Source: Henricia sp. BOLD:AAB3569
Taxonomy: Eukaryota > Echinodermata > Asteroidea > Spinulosida > Echinasteridae
Reading direction: 5' to 3'
Length of the DNA: 64,000 nt
Assembly: GCA_037783545.1 (NCBI GenBank)
Contig: JBBELK010000525.1
Location: 682,001-746,000 of the forward strand
The notes beneath the pieces were generated by a model, which did not search any database, had not been told where the DNA came from, and saw nothing but the letters and a program-made list of their open reading frames with translations. Within the stretch, counting starts at the first letter, position 1; each line of letters begins with the position of its first letter. Made by a program: the position numbers and the translations under genes. Below are positions 11,547 through 23,331 of this stretch, one piece after another.

Positions 11547-11612
11547 GAAAATCGTCAACAGAGGGATAATGATGATTGGACATCCTTTACAACGTTTTGT
11601 GGTGGAGGTTGA
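11547..11612 (+). CDS. candidate last exon, weak
   Basis: AG at 11545-11546 is followed by 21 open codons reading ENRQQRDNDDWTSFTTFCGG plus one glycine and a stop. The charged-then-aromatic composition is unlike surrounding repeats. The exon ending at 830 leaves a one-base codon remainder, and splicing straight to 11547 would give a different short tail (KSSTEG, stop). So either an exon between them is missed or one reading is wrong. No AATAAA lies close by. Confidence 0.2.
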   Translation, partial: ENRQQRDNDDWTSFTTFCGGG

Positions 11613-11724
11613 CAAAAGAAGCCAGCTGAAATAAGACCTTATCTTCTTAAGTAAGTTGAACAGAATTCTCCCAATGTTGGATTTTTTACTCCATTTGTAC
11701 ATGCACATGTTGAGTTGAAGATAT

Positions 11725-11978
11725 GGGTCACTCTATAAATTTGGGGTCCAACGTGTGACATTTTTCTGTCCCCGTTACACCTGACATACTGCTATTTGCC
11801 ATACAAGTATCATTAAAAATGCCTTCAAAACATGTTTTTATGAATTGTATTTTAAGTAATCACTCTTTGAAATAGAGAGCATTTAAAGAATGTCCTGAAT
11901 TTACAAACTACAACATTTTACAAGATGTCAGATGTAACGGGGACAGAAAAATTGGACCCCAAATTTATAGAATGACCC
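11725..11978. mobile_element. 254-bp MITE, GGGTCACTCTATAAATTTGG ends
   Basis: Ends GGGTCACTCTATAAATTTGG and CCAAATTTATAGAATGACCC are inverse, with an inner GTGTGACATTTTTCTGTCCC block. Flanks ATAT and CTAT are a poor 4-bp duplication. Same subfamily as 28800-29043 and the broken copy at 60049. Confidence 0.8.
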
Positions 11979-12271
11979 CTATGTATATTGAAATTTTATC
12001 ATAAAGTTCAGATGCCCTTTTGTGTATTGTTTTCATTCACACCATATGTTGTGTGTTTTTTATATAAACTGAAGACTGAATCCGTCCAACACTATACAAC
12101 ATATAGTACATATGTATCACAATTAGTGGTGACAGAAATCACATTGTGTGATATTTTGGCTGGTTTACCAGCTTTAGCTTCAAGTTTTTGGGGTTAATTT
12201 GGGTGGGTGTGGTTTGCCAAAGGAGGGGCAGGTTTGCAAAAAAGTAATTGCATTAAAAGAAGTGGCCTTAA

Positions 12272-12522
12272 AGACGGAGGCTCGTCAATACACCACGAAC
12301 AAATTTGTGCCACGAATTTCACCGCTCTCCACACCTCACACTGGCAGCCGCTCTTACGGTGACGTAGGCCATGGTGCAGGCTAATAGCCTAGTCCATTCT
12401 GCAAATAGGTTGTGTATCTTAATAATGAGCCTCCACCCTCTGGTATTGTAAGAGCAGGTGCCCTACTCGGGCAAGGTATGGAGCTCGGTGATTTTTTCAG
12501 GGTGTATTGATGAGCCTCGTCT
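12272..12522. mobile_element. TTAA MITE with 23-bp TIR, AGACGGAGGCTCGTC
   Basis: AGACGGAGGCTCGTCAATAC at the left is matched by GTATTGATGAGCCTCGTCT at the right, and TTAA flanks both (12268-12271, 12523-12526). 251 bp, no coding region. A related end (AGGCACAGGCTCGTCAG) occurs near 48485. Confidence 0.8.
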
Positions 12523-12961
12523 TTAATTTACAGAAATCTATTTCAATTGATTGCAATGTCTTGGTGTAAATAAAATCTTTTGCCATATTGTATATTTTTG
12601 TTCCTTCACAAACGGTTAGGAAGAGAATGTAGATACTGATGTTGGTTGTCCGGTTAATATTGAGTTTTCATGTTTTTATCTTTTCAGCATTGTTAATATT
12701 TAAAAGAAAAATATCCAGGGTATTGGGGAAACTTCCGCTTGATAAGATATTTTAGAGTAATGACTGACGTACATGCGCATTTTTTCGCTGATAAAGCAGA
12801 AAATAGCCCCATATCTCCGTGGACACAAAGTGATTGAAATGCATTGACATTTTCACTAGTTAAATGCCTACACAGAATATCGTATGATCAGAAAAAATGC
12901 TAAATTATTAGTCCTAACATGGAATGTTAGTGCGGTCTTGTTGCAATGATTTTAACATTAT

Positions 12962-13458
12962 AGGAGCCTGACCAGATCACATTTTTGAACCCCCATTTTT
13001 CTCATTGGTGTTGAGATTTTGATACCATGAAAAGAATTAAGAAGTTGATCAGGACTTCAGACTCCTCACAAAATCTTAATTTTTTTCTCACTCAAAATTC
13101 TGGGTTTTTCCCATCAAATTTGCACTTACCGATGCTAGATGAGTCATTTTAAAGAAAACAATTTCTGATCAACTTCTCCCGATATCTTATCATTTGTCAT
13201 ATTTTTCTCATTACTATTCTGAGATTTCGTGCCCTCAATCCGTATTCAGGGATATCGTCAAAAATCCACCGAAATAGTCTTTGAGAAACTAGTTTATCTG
13301 GTTACATAAAGCAGTGCAGTGATCACACGTACCAGCCTTTTTGCTTCCACATCCAAATTGGAGATTGCAAATTTCCCATTTTCTTTCCATGGATATTTTG
13401 GGAAAGTATTAATATTTCGGTGAGAACAAATTAATTTTTAAAAATCTGTCACGCTCAT
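12962..13458. mobile_element. AGGAGCGTG-family element, expanded copy
   Basis: Starts AGGAGCCTGACCAGATCAC and carries the family core (GGATATCGTCA, GCAGTGCAGTGATCAC, TTCTTTCCATGGATA), ending near CACGCTCATTC. A segment around 13050-13190 is extra relative to the 43176 copy. Confidence 0.65.
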
Positions 13459-13496
13459 TCAAATTTAACCCTCCATAGTTTAAATTAATTAATTAA

Positions 13497-14346
13497 CCCT
13501 CCTACTGTTACACCTCTTGAAACAGTCCAGCGTGCCACTGCCTCAGAACCCATGTTAGTCTCGTACCCCGACCTGCTGTGAATGCTCGCACATCAGGTCT
13601 GGGGAATCACGGTGAAAGCTCATCGCTGATAGGTTAAACGCCATTACCCATTCGTGAGCCGTCGTTAATAGTACGTGCACTGTATTGGTCAGTGTTTTAA
13701 ATGCTATGCGGTACCTGTTGTAATTGAATTTGACCGAGATTGGGCGGGATTTCTTCGTGTTTGACGAGGAACAAAGTCATAAAGTAGTGCCAGCTACTAA
13801 ATATGAACCTGTAATGTAATGTGGGCGAAGAAGGTGTCATGTTTCTTGTAAAGACCATTTGGGGTGTGTTATGGTACCGATTCGTGTGCAGCCCTCTGAG
13901 CTTTACCCGTGGTGCTTATGATAATGGCCAAAAGCTTCGCACGGGTCCCGCACCGAAATTCAGTGCCGGCCTCAACCAATCAGTGATGAGCTCTCATCGT
14001 GATTCCCCAGACCTGATGTGCGAGCATCCAGCAGGTCAGGGTACAAGACTAAACCCATAGTGTGTTGTCAGTGGGCCTACTATACCGCCACTGTCTAAAA
14101 CCGTTTTCACTGCACACTGCATATAGCAGTCTAACTACACAAAACAGCTGGGACAGTTTTATGTGGTTTTAACTGTTGCTGGTCAGGATATTTCACCCAT
14201 ATGGGGTTTCCTTTCCACATTAGACTGTGCACAAAACTGCAGTGAATTACAGCTAGTCCTTAGTAGTTTTTAGACTGCTCAAAACCGTCCAGCTGGTTTC
14301 GAGTGGTCTAACTATTGGCCATAGCCGACCAGCAAGAGTAGGAGGG
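13497..14346. mobile_element. TTAA/CCCTCCTACT element, piggyBac-like by its ends
   Basis: TTAA followed by CCCTCCTACT at the left is matched by AGTAGGAGGG followed by TTAA at the right. Inside is a second inverted repeat, about 13556-13640 against 13985-14055, sharing GACCTGCTG and GCTCGCACATCAGGTCTGG words. No transposase is present in 850 bp. TTAA plus CCY ends fit piggyBac-type MITEs. Confidence 0.65.
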
Positions 14347-14350
14347 TTAA

Positions 14351-14737
14351 GGCCTTTTCACACTTGCAAAATCTCGGGGTTGACGCGGGGTTAAAAAAAG
14401 CGACGATTCACACTTGAGAAATTTCAACCCCGCGTCAACCCCGAGATTGCTTTCAACCCAGGTTGAACTCAACCCTGCTCAGGACCAGGGTTAAATTTTT
14501 CACCCCGGGTTGAAAACGGTAGTAGGCCTTTTCACACTTGCACAAGTGTGAATCTTCACTTTTCATCTCAGGGTTGAACTCGCCCCGGGGCGAGATAAAA
14601 GCGGGTTGAGTGAAACAAGTGTGAAACGATGCGGGGTTGAACGCGGGGTTGAAAATTTGCATTTCAACCTGGGGCGGTCGCGGAGCTCGCCCCGGGTTGA
14701 GTTCAACCCAGGTTGAAAGCTCCGGTGGGAAACGGCC
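14351..14737. repeat. GC-rich palindrome-dense repeat
   Basis: GGCCTTTTCACACTTGC occurs twice, and many CCCCGGGGCG, GGGTTGAA and TTCAACCC words face each other. The right end GTGGGAAACGGCC is inverse to the left. A related block lies at 16340-16560. Probably a foldback MITE and a second insertion. Confidence 0.6.
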
Positions 14738-15161
14738 AATAGTGTACGTCCCTACATGTTACCTATCTAGACAAAACCAGGCATGTGCGTTGAAAGAAAA
14801 CTGACTGATGAGGTGTTTTGAAAATCCAGCTGAGCACTTTAGTGTCCTCCAAAGTACAAAGAGATGGAAATGAACAGTTGAATGGTTATCGTTATGAGAC
14901 GAGTTGAAATAAAACCCGCAGGCACCGTTTGTAATCCTACACAATGACAGTTTTCCTGGCAGGCACGATGATTCCATATGGCTCAATGAGTTTGGTGAAA
15001 TTTGATGTAGAAACATATGGAAATAAGTACTTCCTGTCAGAACATGCATTGGTGTGAAGTGGACACATAATTACATTTTGAGGAAACGCATTTTATCATT
15101 ATAACAGAAATATGATCGTTGACATTCTTTATGATGTTTTTGACCTGACACAGGGTTTCTT

Positions 15162-15220
15162 CAGATAAATTGAATATTCACACAGGATGATGGCTTTCAG
15201 AAGAATATTCAATTTATCTG
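15162..15220. repeat. 18-bp-arm hairpin
   Basis: CAGATAAATTGAATATTC at 15162-15179 and its exact inverse at 15203-15220 bracket a 23-base loop. The stretch 14738-16340 otherwise shows no gene; a degenerate B-box-like sequence occurs near 15310. Confidence 0.75.
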
Positions 15221-16339
15221 GAAATATGATCAGATGATTGTAATATTACTCATGTTGAAAGATTTGAACAGTTCATTCAACACTAGGCGAGCTTGGTGGT
15301 TGTTGGAGGTTGTGAGTTTGAGTCCCACCCGATCATGCTGTGAAGTTTTTGCATAGTGTCTTGGGTATAAGCATTGAGTATATACAGTGCTAATCAAGTT
15401 ACTTTTGAAAAAAAGTAACTTGGTTCTCCCCAATGCATACACTACTCACAATAAGTTAGTGATATTGATGTGGTTCAATTTTTGATTTTTTTTTCTTCAA
15501 ATTACCGTTTTCACCTATTCCTGTGACAAGGTGCATGTGTCTGTCATGCAGATACAATTGTCTAATCATATACAAAATCATTTAAGCGGAATGCATACCG
15601 TCAATAAAATATCTGCATGCACCCCACAATATTCCTAACTTATTGTGAGTTGCACAAATTATGGTGCACCATGGAGCTATAAAAAGGACTTTTTTTATCC
15701 ATTGGTGCACATGTACCACCACGAACCCTTGCACCTTGTCCAAAACCAACATGCAAATTGCACATTTGTTGCTTTTCCCCCCAACACACAAGCCAGCTGT
15801 CCGCTTTCCTGTTGTCATTTGTCTTCAGCAAAACATTTTAATCATCATCCATAAATTTGATGCTTCACTCATTAACAGGGACTAGACCATCTGTGTGATT
15901 ATTTAGCTGTTTACTCATTGCAAGGGAAATCCCTGGCATAACATGGTGTGATGTATATTCATCAGGTAATATGCATTAACACGGTGGTGGCCTCATATGC
16001 AGAATACATGTAGCTCATCCGTGTTATCCGTGCGCACGATTCTGAAACAGTGAAAATAGTACCACTTGTTGCTTTGTATAGGCCTATCTGTAAGCACATT
16101 CTGTTTAAAAAGTGGATTTTTTTGCTATCAAAATCTTATTATTAAAAATAGAATATGTATTTGTCGTCAACAGACTTTTTTTCTCTCAATATTATACTGT
16201 ACCTAAATCTTGTTTGAGTATCACTTTTGAACATTTTAAATCGCATTTTCATGTTTTAGCATGGAAACCATGTTCATACGTTTTGGGGCTTTTAATACGC
16301 TCTAGTTTAGTCCTAACAGACTAACCCCGGAGATCACGA

Positions 16340-16560
16340 CACCTCGTCCCTCACCTGAACAAGTGAGAACTCGCCTCTGCCCCTTTCACCACTACCGTCT
16401 TGCCCCGGGGCCAAAATGTTCAACCCTGGTCCCGAGCAGGGTTGAACTCACCCCGGGGAATGAGCAATCTCAGGCGGGGATGAGACTTGCAAGTGGGAAT
16501 CGGGGCTTATTTTCACCCCGTCTTCGCCCCGGGGCCACACTCTAGTGGGAAAAGGCCTCA
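16340..16560. repeat. GC-rich repeat related to 14351-14737
   Basis: Shares GGGTTGAACTC, CCCCGGGG and the GTGGGAAAAGGCC end with the 14.4-kb block. The region 16561-17190 is AT-rich and carries a poly-A tract near 16798 but no gene that I recognise. Confidence 0.5.
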
Positions 16561-17190
16561 TGTGTATTTTATAATTAAAAATGCAATTGTTTATAAATTT
16601 TATAAATCAGCATTCCGTCCTTTTGTAAATGTAAATTTTAATAAAACATGTCAAAGAGAATCCAATTAGTTCTTTTCAAAACATACTTTTATTTTATTTC
16701 TTTTGTGTATTCAAGTATTCAGACTTTAGATAAAATCCCCTTTTATCAATTTTGAATGTATCAATTTTGTATTGCCATCGAAACTGATGCATCCTTTTAA
16801 AAAAAAAAAATCAGAAATCCTACCTTATGCGTAATTTGGACGATAATTTGTATACAGTAATTGTTGGAAATTCTCCTACTCCCCTTTAAACTCGACATTT
16901 AAAGAAAATTTAGCAAGAGAATACGTGTACTTTGTCAGAGCGTTCCTCCTGCACCTAGTCTCCCCTCCAGGCTGTCCAGAGGGAATCAGTTAGCCAGGCA
17001 AGATACTTGTAGCATGCTTTCCTGTCTAGACCCCCTGGGTGACTCACCGTGAGTATAATGATATTACCCCCATGCGCATGGCTTGGGCTTATTTGTTATG
17101 CACCTGCTATTCCAACCCTCCCTTGGATATGTCCCAACATTGTATATATTATGTAGTTTGCGATATATGTATTCTTGCAATAAGGCTTAA

Positions 17191-17609
17191 AGGCAGTATA
17201 CATCATTGGTAATCTCGAAAATCAGAAATGTTCACAGGTTTACGCCTAACTTACACAATATAAACATGATGACCGTAGAAAACTTCCCCTGAAATGGTTT
17301 TGTCTAAAGTGCTATAATCTTTGAGAAAGGAGTAAAACAATTAGTTTTCGTCTCATGAGACGAAAATTCAATTCGCCCCAAAACCATTTCGCCTAAGTGC
17401 CATTTCGCCCTAAATTATCTCATCCAAACACCACATCGCCCAAATGCCACTTCGCCCCAAAACCACTTCGTGCACAGGGCGAAATGACTGCAAACCCTTT
17501 TTTGACTGTTTTCTCAAAAGTTAGACGGGTTGGTTTTAATCATGCATATCTTCAATCACACAGGGGGGTAAAACTATTTGTAACAGTTTACCAATCATGT
17601 ATACTATCT
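17191..17609. mobile_element. TTAA element rich in TTCGCCC words
   Basis: TTAA flanks both ends (17187-17190, 17610-17613). Ends AGGCAGTATACATCATTGG and CCAATCATGTATACTATCT are inverse. The centre repeats CATTTCGCCC, CACTTCGCCCC and AAACCA. A second copy, inverted, is at 60203-60689 inside another MITE in a ligase intron. Confidence 0.8.
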
Positions 17610-17613
17610 TTAA

Positions 17614-17837
17614 AGGAATTGTTCGGAGTTTTCCAGAAAATATATTTCGTTCAAACTATGTAAAGGTAGGCCTATACCTCCCAAAAATACTATCCATGGG
17701 AAGAACATTTGCAATCTCCAATTTGGATGTGGAAACAAAGGATAAATTAGTTTACCAAAACATCGGTGGTTTTTTAATGACAATATCCTTGAAAATTGTT
17801 TTAAGGATTGAGAGCATTCAACTTAGGCCTACTAATT
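17614..17837. mobile_element. AGGAGCGTG-family partial copy, reverse
   Basis: Begins directly after the TTAA that ends the previous element. Contains the family's reverse words CCAATTTGGATGTGG, AAAACATCGGTGG and ATATCCTTGAAAAT, then stops near 17837, about two thirds of full length. Confidence 0.65.
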
Positions 17838-18233
17838 TATAAAGAATTATAATAATTAAATTCAATCCTAAAATCGTGATTTTTTTGTATCATAAAAGGC
17901 GCAAATGATAAAAAAGTAAATGAAAAGTATTTAATTATATAACGTAATGTTACAATTTTACAATATTAAGTTCGGCTTTATATCCCACCATTGAATTTTA
18001 CCTTTTCGTTCCCACCTTCAAATTGCCGCGTGCATGCATTCCGGACAAGAATTTCTCACAGCGTTTAAATTTAATACAAGTTTAATACAAGATTAAACTT
18101 ATCAATTAAAGAGCTTTGTACCACGAGTCCTAAAATCGCGGGTGAAACAAAAGTAACTGTCCTCCAGCGCCGCCGAGGTGCGTGCCTTTAAAGTAAAACC
18201 GGAGTGATTTTTTTTGTCCAGAGACAACACCAA

Positions 18234-18256
18234 CCCCCCCCCCCCCCCCCCCCCCC
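18234..18256 (+). repeat. 23-base C homopolymer
   Basis: An uninterrupted run of 23 C, followed by an A and more C-rich bases. A second run of 18 C is at 18676-18693, inside the next element. Bases 17838-18644 otherwise hold no supported gene. Confidence 0.9.
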
Positions 18257-18644
18257 ACCCCACCCAATGTGTTTCTTTGAATCAATGCGATGTGAAGGGC
18301 TCTTAATTTGATATCTGTTCCGTATGGCTCAAAATATCTTCCCGACAGCTTTTGCGGGTAAAAAAAGACAAATGCCGGCATCAAATTCCCAGCAGACTCG
18401 CGCCGCGTCGGCCTCGACAAAACATGTTTGTCCGTCCGCTACTATTTTTGAGACCTGTTTTTTATACTCCCACACACACACAACACTGTCCTATCTCGGT
18501 GTCGAATTTTTTTTTCGCGCTCAATCTCCGATATTTTCAGTGCCTTCTCGTGATATTCTCTTGCCGTTGTTTACAGCAGATTTGACCCACAAGAGGCTTG
18601 GAGTAGCCACAAACTATATGGTAGTGACATTTTCGGATTTGATT

Positions 18645-18999
18645 GGGGATAGTATGTCCATATCACATTTTGACACCCCCCCCCCCCCCCCCCACCCCCC
18701 CATGGGTGTTCAAATTTGTCTTTTTTCTCATTACCATTCTAAAATTTGGCCCTCTCAAACCGTATATTTTCAAGGATATCATAAAAAAACACCGATGTTT
18801 TGTAAACTACTTTATCCGGTATACTATTAGGCCTACATAAAGCAGTGCAGTGATTAAACCAACCTTTTTGCTTCCACATCCAAATAGGAGATTTAAAATA
18901 TCCTGTTTTCTTCCCATAAATAGTATTTTGGGGAGGTATTTTACATGATTGTTAAGTTACAACGAAATCCATTTTTTGAAAAAAATATTAACAACTCCT
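18645..18999. mobile_element. AGGAGCGTG-family element with a poly-C insert
   Basis: The family core is present (AAGGATATCATAAAAAAAC, GCAGTGCAGTGATTAAACC, TTGCTTCCACATCC) and ends CTCCT followed by TTAA. The first part is interrupted by the C run. A 168-codon frame across it is not a gene. Confidence 0.7.
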
Positions 19000-19424
19000 T
19001 TAAAAACGAACCACTGATCGTGTAACGACTAAACTTGGGATGAGAGAAAAATCGTATCACTGTAAAAATAAATTAGTCAAAACAGCATTATGAGACATCA
19101 TTAACTTAACTTAGTCAAAACTATGTCTCATATGACTAATTAACGTTATTTTGACTAATTTATGTTTACATAAGGGCTCCACGAATTTGTCCTTGCGCGC
19201 GCATCAGGAGCCTGCGCCTTTAATTATAACAGGAAGTACATTATTTTGTGCCGTAACTTGTATCTTGAAACACATAAAACTTATAGGACATCTAAATTCA
19301 TTAAATGGCATGTTTCAAGACCAACATTTTGTGAGGAACAACTGCATTACAGCTAGATTTAATATCGGGTATAGCAGGAACAAACTGCACGAGGAACAAC
19401 AGACTGCACTACCGTGATTCGAGA

Positions 19425-19515
19425 CCACCTGTTGGCTTCATATAGCTCATTGGTCTGCGGTTTGAATCCCAGTGGAGCCAAGTTGCTTTTCACTGCATCC
19501 AGATTTCCCAAACTC
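19425..19515 (+). repeat. tRNA-derived SINE fragment
   Basis: TTGGCTTCATATAGCTCATT resembles an A-box region and GGTTTGAATCCC a B-box. The CACTGCATCCAGATTTCCC tail is the same as in the minus-strand repeat at 7470-7665. A tRNA-like cloverleaf cannot be completed. The flanking 19000-20290 shows no supported gene. Confidence 0.55.
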
Positions 19516-20291
19516 ATGAAACAAATGTTCAACATTTGTCCCTAAATTTTCATCACATATTGCATTTTGGGACCTCAAAACGTTTTATCCTCCGAGTATA
19601 TTTGAGGGTGTGCATGCAAAAATGAGCTCGGTACAAGAAACTGCATGCTAGCATGCGTGTCCCGTACTTTGCTCGTATTTGCTTTGACTGTTGCAATCTC
19701 TGGTATTAGACATTTTGTGAAAGATCGCCTACTGTTTCCCGGAACTCGATTCCCAGTGGATAATTCGGATTGAGACTTTCCGTACCGTGCTGATACGTGT
19801 GCTCGTCACGACTTGACGATACATCACGTCGTAAAACTACATAATGAAGTGCAATTTATTTCCGCAGAAAAAACAACGTTCTTTCAGAGAGGCTCTTTTA
19901 TTGGTTCTAGCAGATTGTTTGTCGAGATGGCCGCACAAGGAGAAGTAGCGAATGTCTGTTGCAAAGTATTTTAATTTGTTCCATTTGCAAGCGAAATAAT
20001 TGAAGTGGATGTGGCATTTGTGATGAACACGGGATATATTTTGTTTCTTCTGTTTATTATTAAATACTAGCATTTGTACTCGCGTGAATTTTGAATCAGT
20101 CGGATTTTTGATAAAATATAATTTTTATTGCCGATATCGTTCCACTGCCCACTGCAAGTTTCGCATCCATAGAGAAAAAACAATTGTAATAAAAGCGTTT
20201 TTCGTCAGAAAACGACCTTTGAGAAGTATTGTTTGATTTCGAATCGTACACGGTCTCATTTTCAATTGAACATGACGAAAACGTCTGTTAA

Positions 20292-20628
20292 AGGCCCTAT
20301 GTATCATTCGCAAGATACAACTTTTTGCAGATTCGTGAAATAAGAGTGTAACACATCTAAGGAAGAACGTTGGTAAACTAGCCTGAAGAAAATTTAGCTA
20401 CTTAGATGCATCAATGCTTCAGAAAACCTTGAAAATCTATATATGGATTTCGTGTACAAGTGAATGGTAAACCACCTTCGGTTGTCAATTTCCAACATGA
20501 AATACCATTTTGGACGGATATAAATTCATGTGGTGTTTGTTGCCATTGCTATCAACACTTTAAGTAAGGTTTTTCTTGTCAACTCATGAAAAACAAAATT
20601 GGGTCATTGCAAATGATACAATGGGCCT
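20292..20628. mobile_element. TTAA element, AGGCCCTATGTATCATT end
   Basis: Flanked by TTAA at 20288-20291 and 20629-20632. Ends AGGCCCTATGTATCATTCGC and AAATGATACAATGGGCCT are inverse. It is the reverse homologue of 9838-10115 over most of its length. Its right TTAA is also the left TTAA of the next element. Confidence 0.8.
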
Positions 20629-20632
20629 TTAA

Positions 20633-21261
20633 AGGGGATTACACCCAAGAAACATTGTGCTGAACCGAAGTGTAACTCCTACATTATTTTTATACAAAGA
20701 ACAAGGAATTTGACCTGCTAAAAATCGAACACGAACTTCACAAAGAATGGCTATGGGCGCCGCCATTTTGTCCGGAAACTGGGCAAAGAATGATATTTTC
20801 GCGGATAACTTCGTGTACTCCGTTTGCTCTGGAGTGGACTTGTTGGGATCCTGAGATAATTTATCGCAGCATGACGACATAACATTATTCAGTGCGAAAT
20901 GTCGCCGCATTTGTCCAACATTCTGGATGTCGTCTTCCTGAGATAATTATCACGGGATGACGACATTTTGCACTGAATATGTCGTCATCCTGCAATAAAT
21001 TACATTGTGTATTTCAGGATCTCAACAAGTCGGATAGCACTTACAGAGCTCCGTGGTACCGCAAACGGAGTACACGAAGGAGTTGTCCGCGAAAACGTCA
21101 TTCTTTGCCCAGTTTCCGGACAAAATGGCGACGCCCATAAGCCACTTTTTGTGAAGTTTGTATCCGATTTTCAGCGAGTCAAATTCCTTGTTCTTTGTAT
21201 ATAACAAAATAATGTACAATGTTCAGTACAATGTCTTTTGTTTCCTGGGTGTAATTTCCCT
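20633..21261. mobile_element. 629-bp foldback element, AGGGGATTACACCC ends
   Basis: Long arms: the left arm contains GAACAAGGAATTTGAC, TTTTGTCCGGAAACTGGGC and GTGTACTCCGTTTGC, all repeated in inverse in the right arm. The centre repeats GATGACGACAT and ATTCAGTGC words. TTAA lies on both sides. The two arm open frames are mirror images and not genes. Confidence 0.8.
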
Positions 21262-21979
21262 TTAAGTTTGTATTTAGATCTAGCGATATGGTTTAAACCA
21301 AAAAACAAAAAAACAAAAATCCGCATCACGGGTAAACCTGAACTAGTCACTTCTCAGTGGACAAAATAAGACGGTTTGAGTGATGGTTCTGACGCATTAG
21401 ACGCAACACTTGTTTGTTTCGTCCGGTACAATAACCTAATCCGATTTACCAAATCGTGGCGTGACGCAAATGTGACGTCACTAGAACTTTATTTTCAACA
21501 TTGCCATACTCAAAATTATTTTACATGGGGCTACTGGTGAAATTTGCAGAAAGTATTAGGCCCTATAGACTGCCGAAGTGAATAGGCCTACGTCATCTTT
21601 TGTTGGTTGCCTAGGCAATTGGCTCTAAACTAAAAATCACTAAACCGTGTCCCTCTGCTTTGAAATAATACTTTTTACGACGGCCATGATAGTTTAGAGT
21701 CAATTGCCATGGCAACCACGTCACACTTCGGCTGTCTATTGTCAGCACAATTGGTTGTTTGCCCATGAACCAATTTCGTGTCCTCACAAAAAGAAACTTT
21801 CCACCCTGATAATTACGTTTTAGTCCGCCTGACTTGTTTCATAATTCTCCCGGAGACCTATTGATTTGATCTTTAAATATATACGCTGCCCGGTGGAGTA
21901 ATTATTAAAAGGTCCTTTATGTCTGAAAATCAATAGAACCGGTTGCTCTAACCCAATGTGCCAGCTTTTTGCGTCTTCG

Positions 21980-22010
21980 TGACGTCATGTTGTGACGTCA
22001 CATGACGTCA
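21980..22010 (+). promoter_or_regulatory. cluster of three CRE palindromes
   Basis: TGACGTCA occurs at 21980-21987, 21993-22000 and 22003-22010, with another at 21473-21480. TGACGTCA is the CREB/ATF consensus site. No transcript can be tied to it from the sequence; it lies between repeats. The stretch 21262-22249 has no other supported gene. Confidence 0.45.
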
Positions 22011-22249
22011 GGCAAAGCGTACGTGAAGCGCGCGATACAGATAAATTGGTTTATTTCCGTATGTGTGCATAACGCAGTCTGTAAAGGCCAATGGAGGCGG
22101 TCGTTTTATACTGTGTTATATCAACAGTTTGTCAGTGTGAATCACACTAATGGTGAGTTTTCTGAATCTGGTTACAGTAATACCAAAATCTATTTTAACA
22201 AAAACATATTTTTCGGGTTTTTATTTAGTATACCTATTTATTTTAATTT

Positions 22250-22530
22250 AGAGATAGATTACATGATTGGAAAACTTTTAAAAACAGGAACAACAACATT
22301 AAATAACTATATTGTTGCTAATTTGTTTTGTAGAAATTTCAGCCACATAGATGCAGTAAAACTGGTTAAAGGTATAGAATACATCATCTGTAGTGACCCC
22401 AATGTTTTTTCAATAGTTGACAAAAAAAACTTACTACATATTAATAACAATGGTATCAAACACCACATGAATTTATTTCTGTCCAAAATGGTATTTTGTG
22501 TGAGAAATTAACAACTGAAGGTGGTTTTCT
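22250..22530. mobile_element. partial AGACAGATTACATGATT-family TTAA element
   Basis: GATAGATTACATGATTGG near 22253 and GAAATTTCAGCCACATAGATG, GGTATCAAACACCACATGAA downstream match the 2186 and 20292 elements. A 169-codon frame over it is an accident of the AT-rich repeat. The copy is cut by the MITE at 22535, and related sequence resumes after 22902. Confidence 0.6.
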
Positions 22531-22534
22531 AAAT

Positions 22535-22898
22535 GGGTCTTTCCACGCTAATGGGCCTATTTGAAAAATAAGTCAATAATTCCTTTCAGATGTCTTCAGT
22601 TTATCTCAAACCTAAAGAAATTCTCTTAATTTTTGCCCCAAAGATAAGAAAATACTGTCACAACATACATTTCTGAAAAGCTTTTGTACAAATTTCCCTA
22701 TAGTGGACAGACAAAATTGTGACATTTTTGTCTGTCCACGTTATACGTACACTGTATATGGAAAAATTGTGCACGGGGTTTTAAGAGATGTATGTTGTGG
22801 CAGCATCTTACCTTTTTGGGCAGTTTAAGATAAACTGAAGACATCTGAAAGGAATATTGACTAATTTTGTAAATAGGCCCATTAGCGTGGAAAGACCC
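22535..22898. mobile_element. 364-bp foldback MITE, AAAT TSD
   Basis: Ends GGGTCTTTCCACGCTAATGG and CCATTAGCGTGGAAAGACCC are exact inverses. AAAT is duplicated at 22531-22534 and 22899-22902. The centre reads GTCTGTCCACGTTATACG, like the 10943 element. It sits inside an older TTAA element. Confidence 0.85.
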
Positions 22899-23331
22899 AA
22901 ATTGCAAAAGACTTTTTTTACCATTCAACTCAATACAAAAGCCATGAATGGAAAGTATTACTGCCTCTAAATGTGGCTGAAATTTCTACACGGCAGTTTT
23001 ATCAACATGGCTTTTAATCACGAATGGAAATAACGGCCTTTGTAACAGTTTACCAATCATGTACTCTATACCTTTAAATGGGTTTCAAACTTTGCAAATG
23101 ATTTTTTTTTTAAATAAAGCACCTTCAGTTGGCAATTTTATACAATTTCGCACGAGAAAAAAATAATGTGGTATTTGTTACCATTGCTATAGTATCAACA
23201 CTTTTAGTCGGGTTTTTCATGTCAACTCGTCAGGTAAAATGTTAGGTAACTGCAAATGATGTAGTGATGCTTTAAGAAGAGCAAATACTTGCACGTTTTC
23301 ATTATGGATGTTGTCACAGTGCTGCTATATA

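Noticed and set aside
18324-18830. 168-codon open frame containing a Pro run
   Set aside because: It crosses a poly-C tract and an AGGAGCGTG-family element, so it is an accident of low complexity.
22002-22511. 169-codon open frame
   Set aside because: Most of it lies over a TTAA-element fragment whose relatives elsewhere are not open in this frame.
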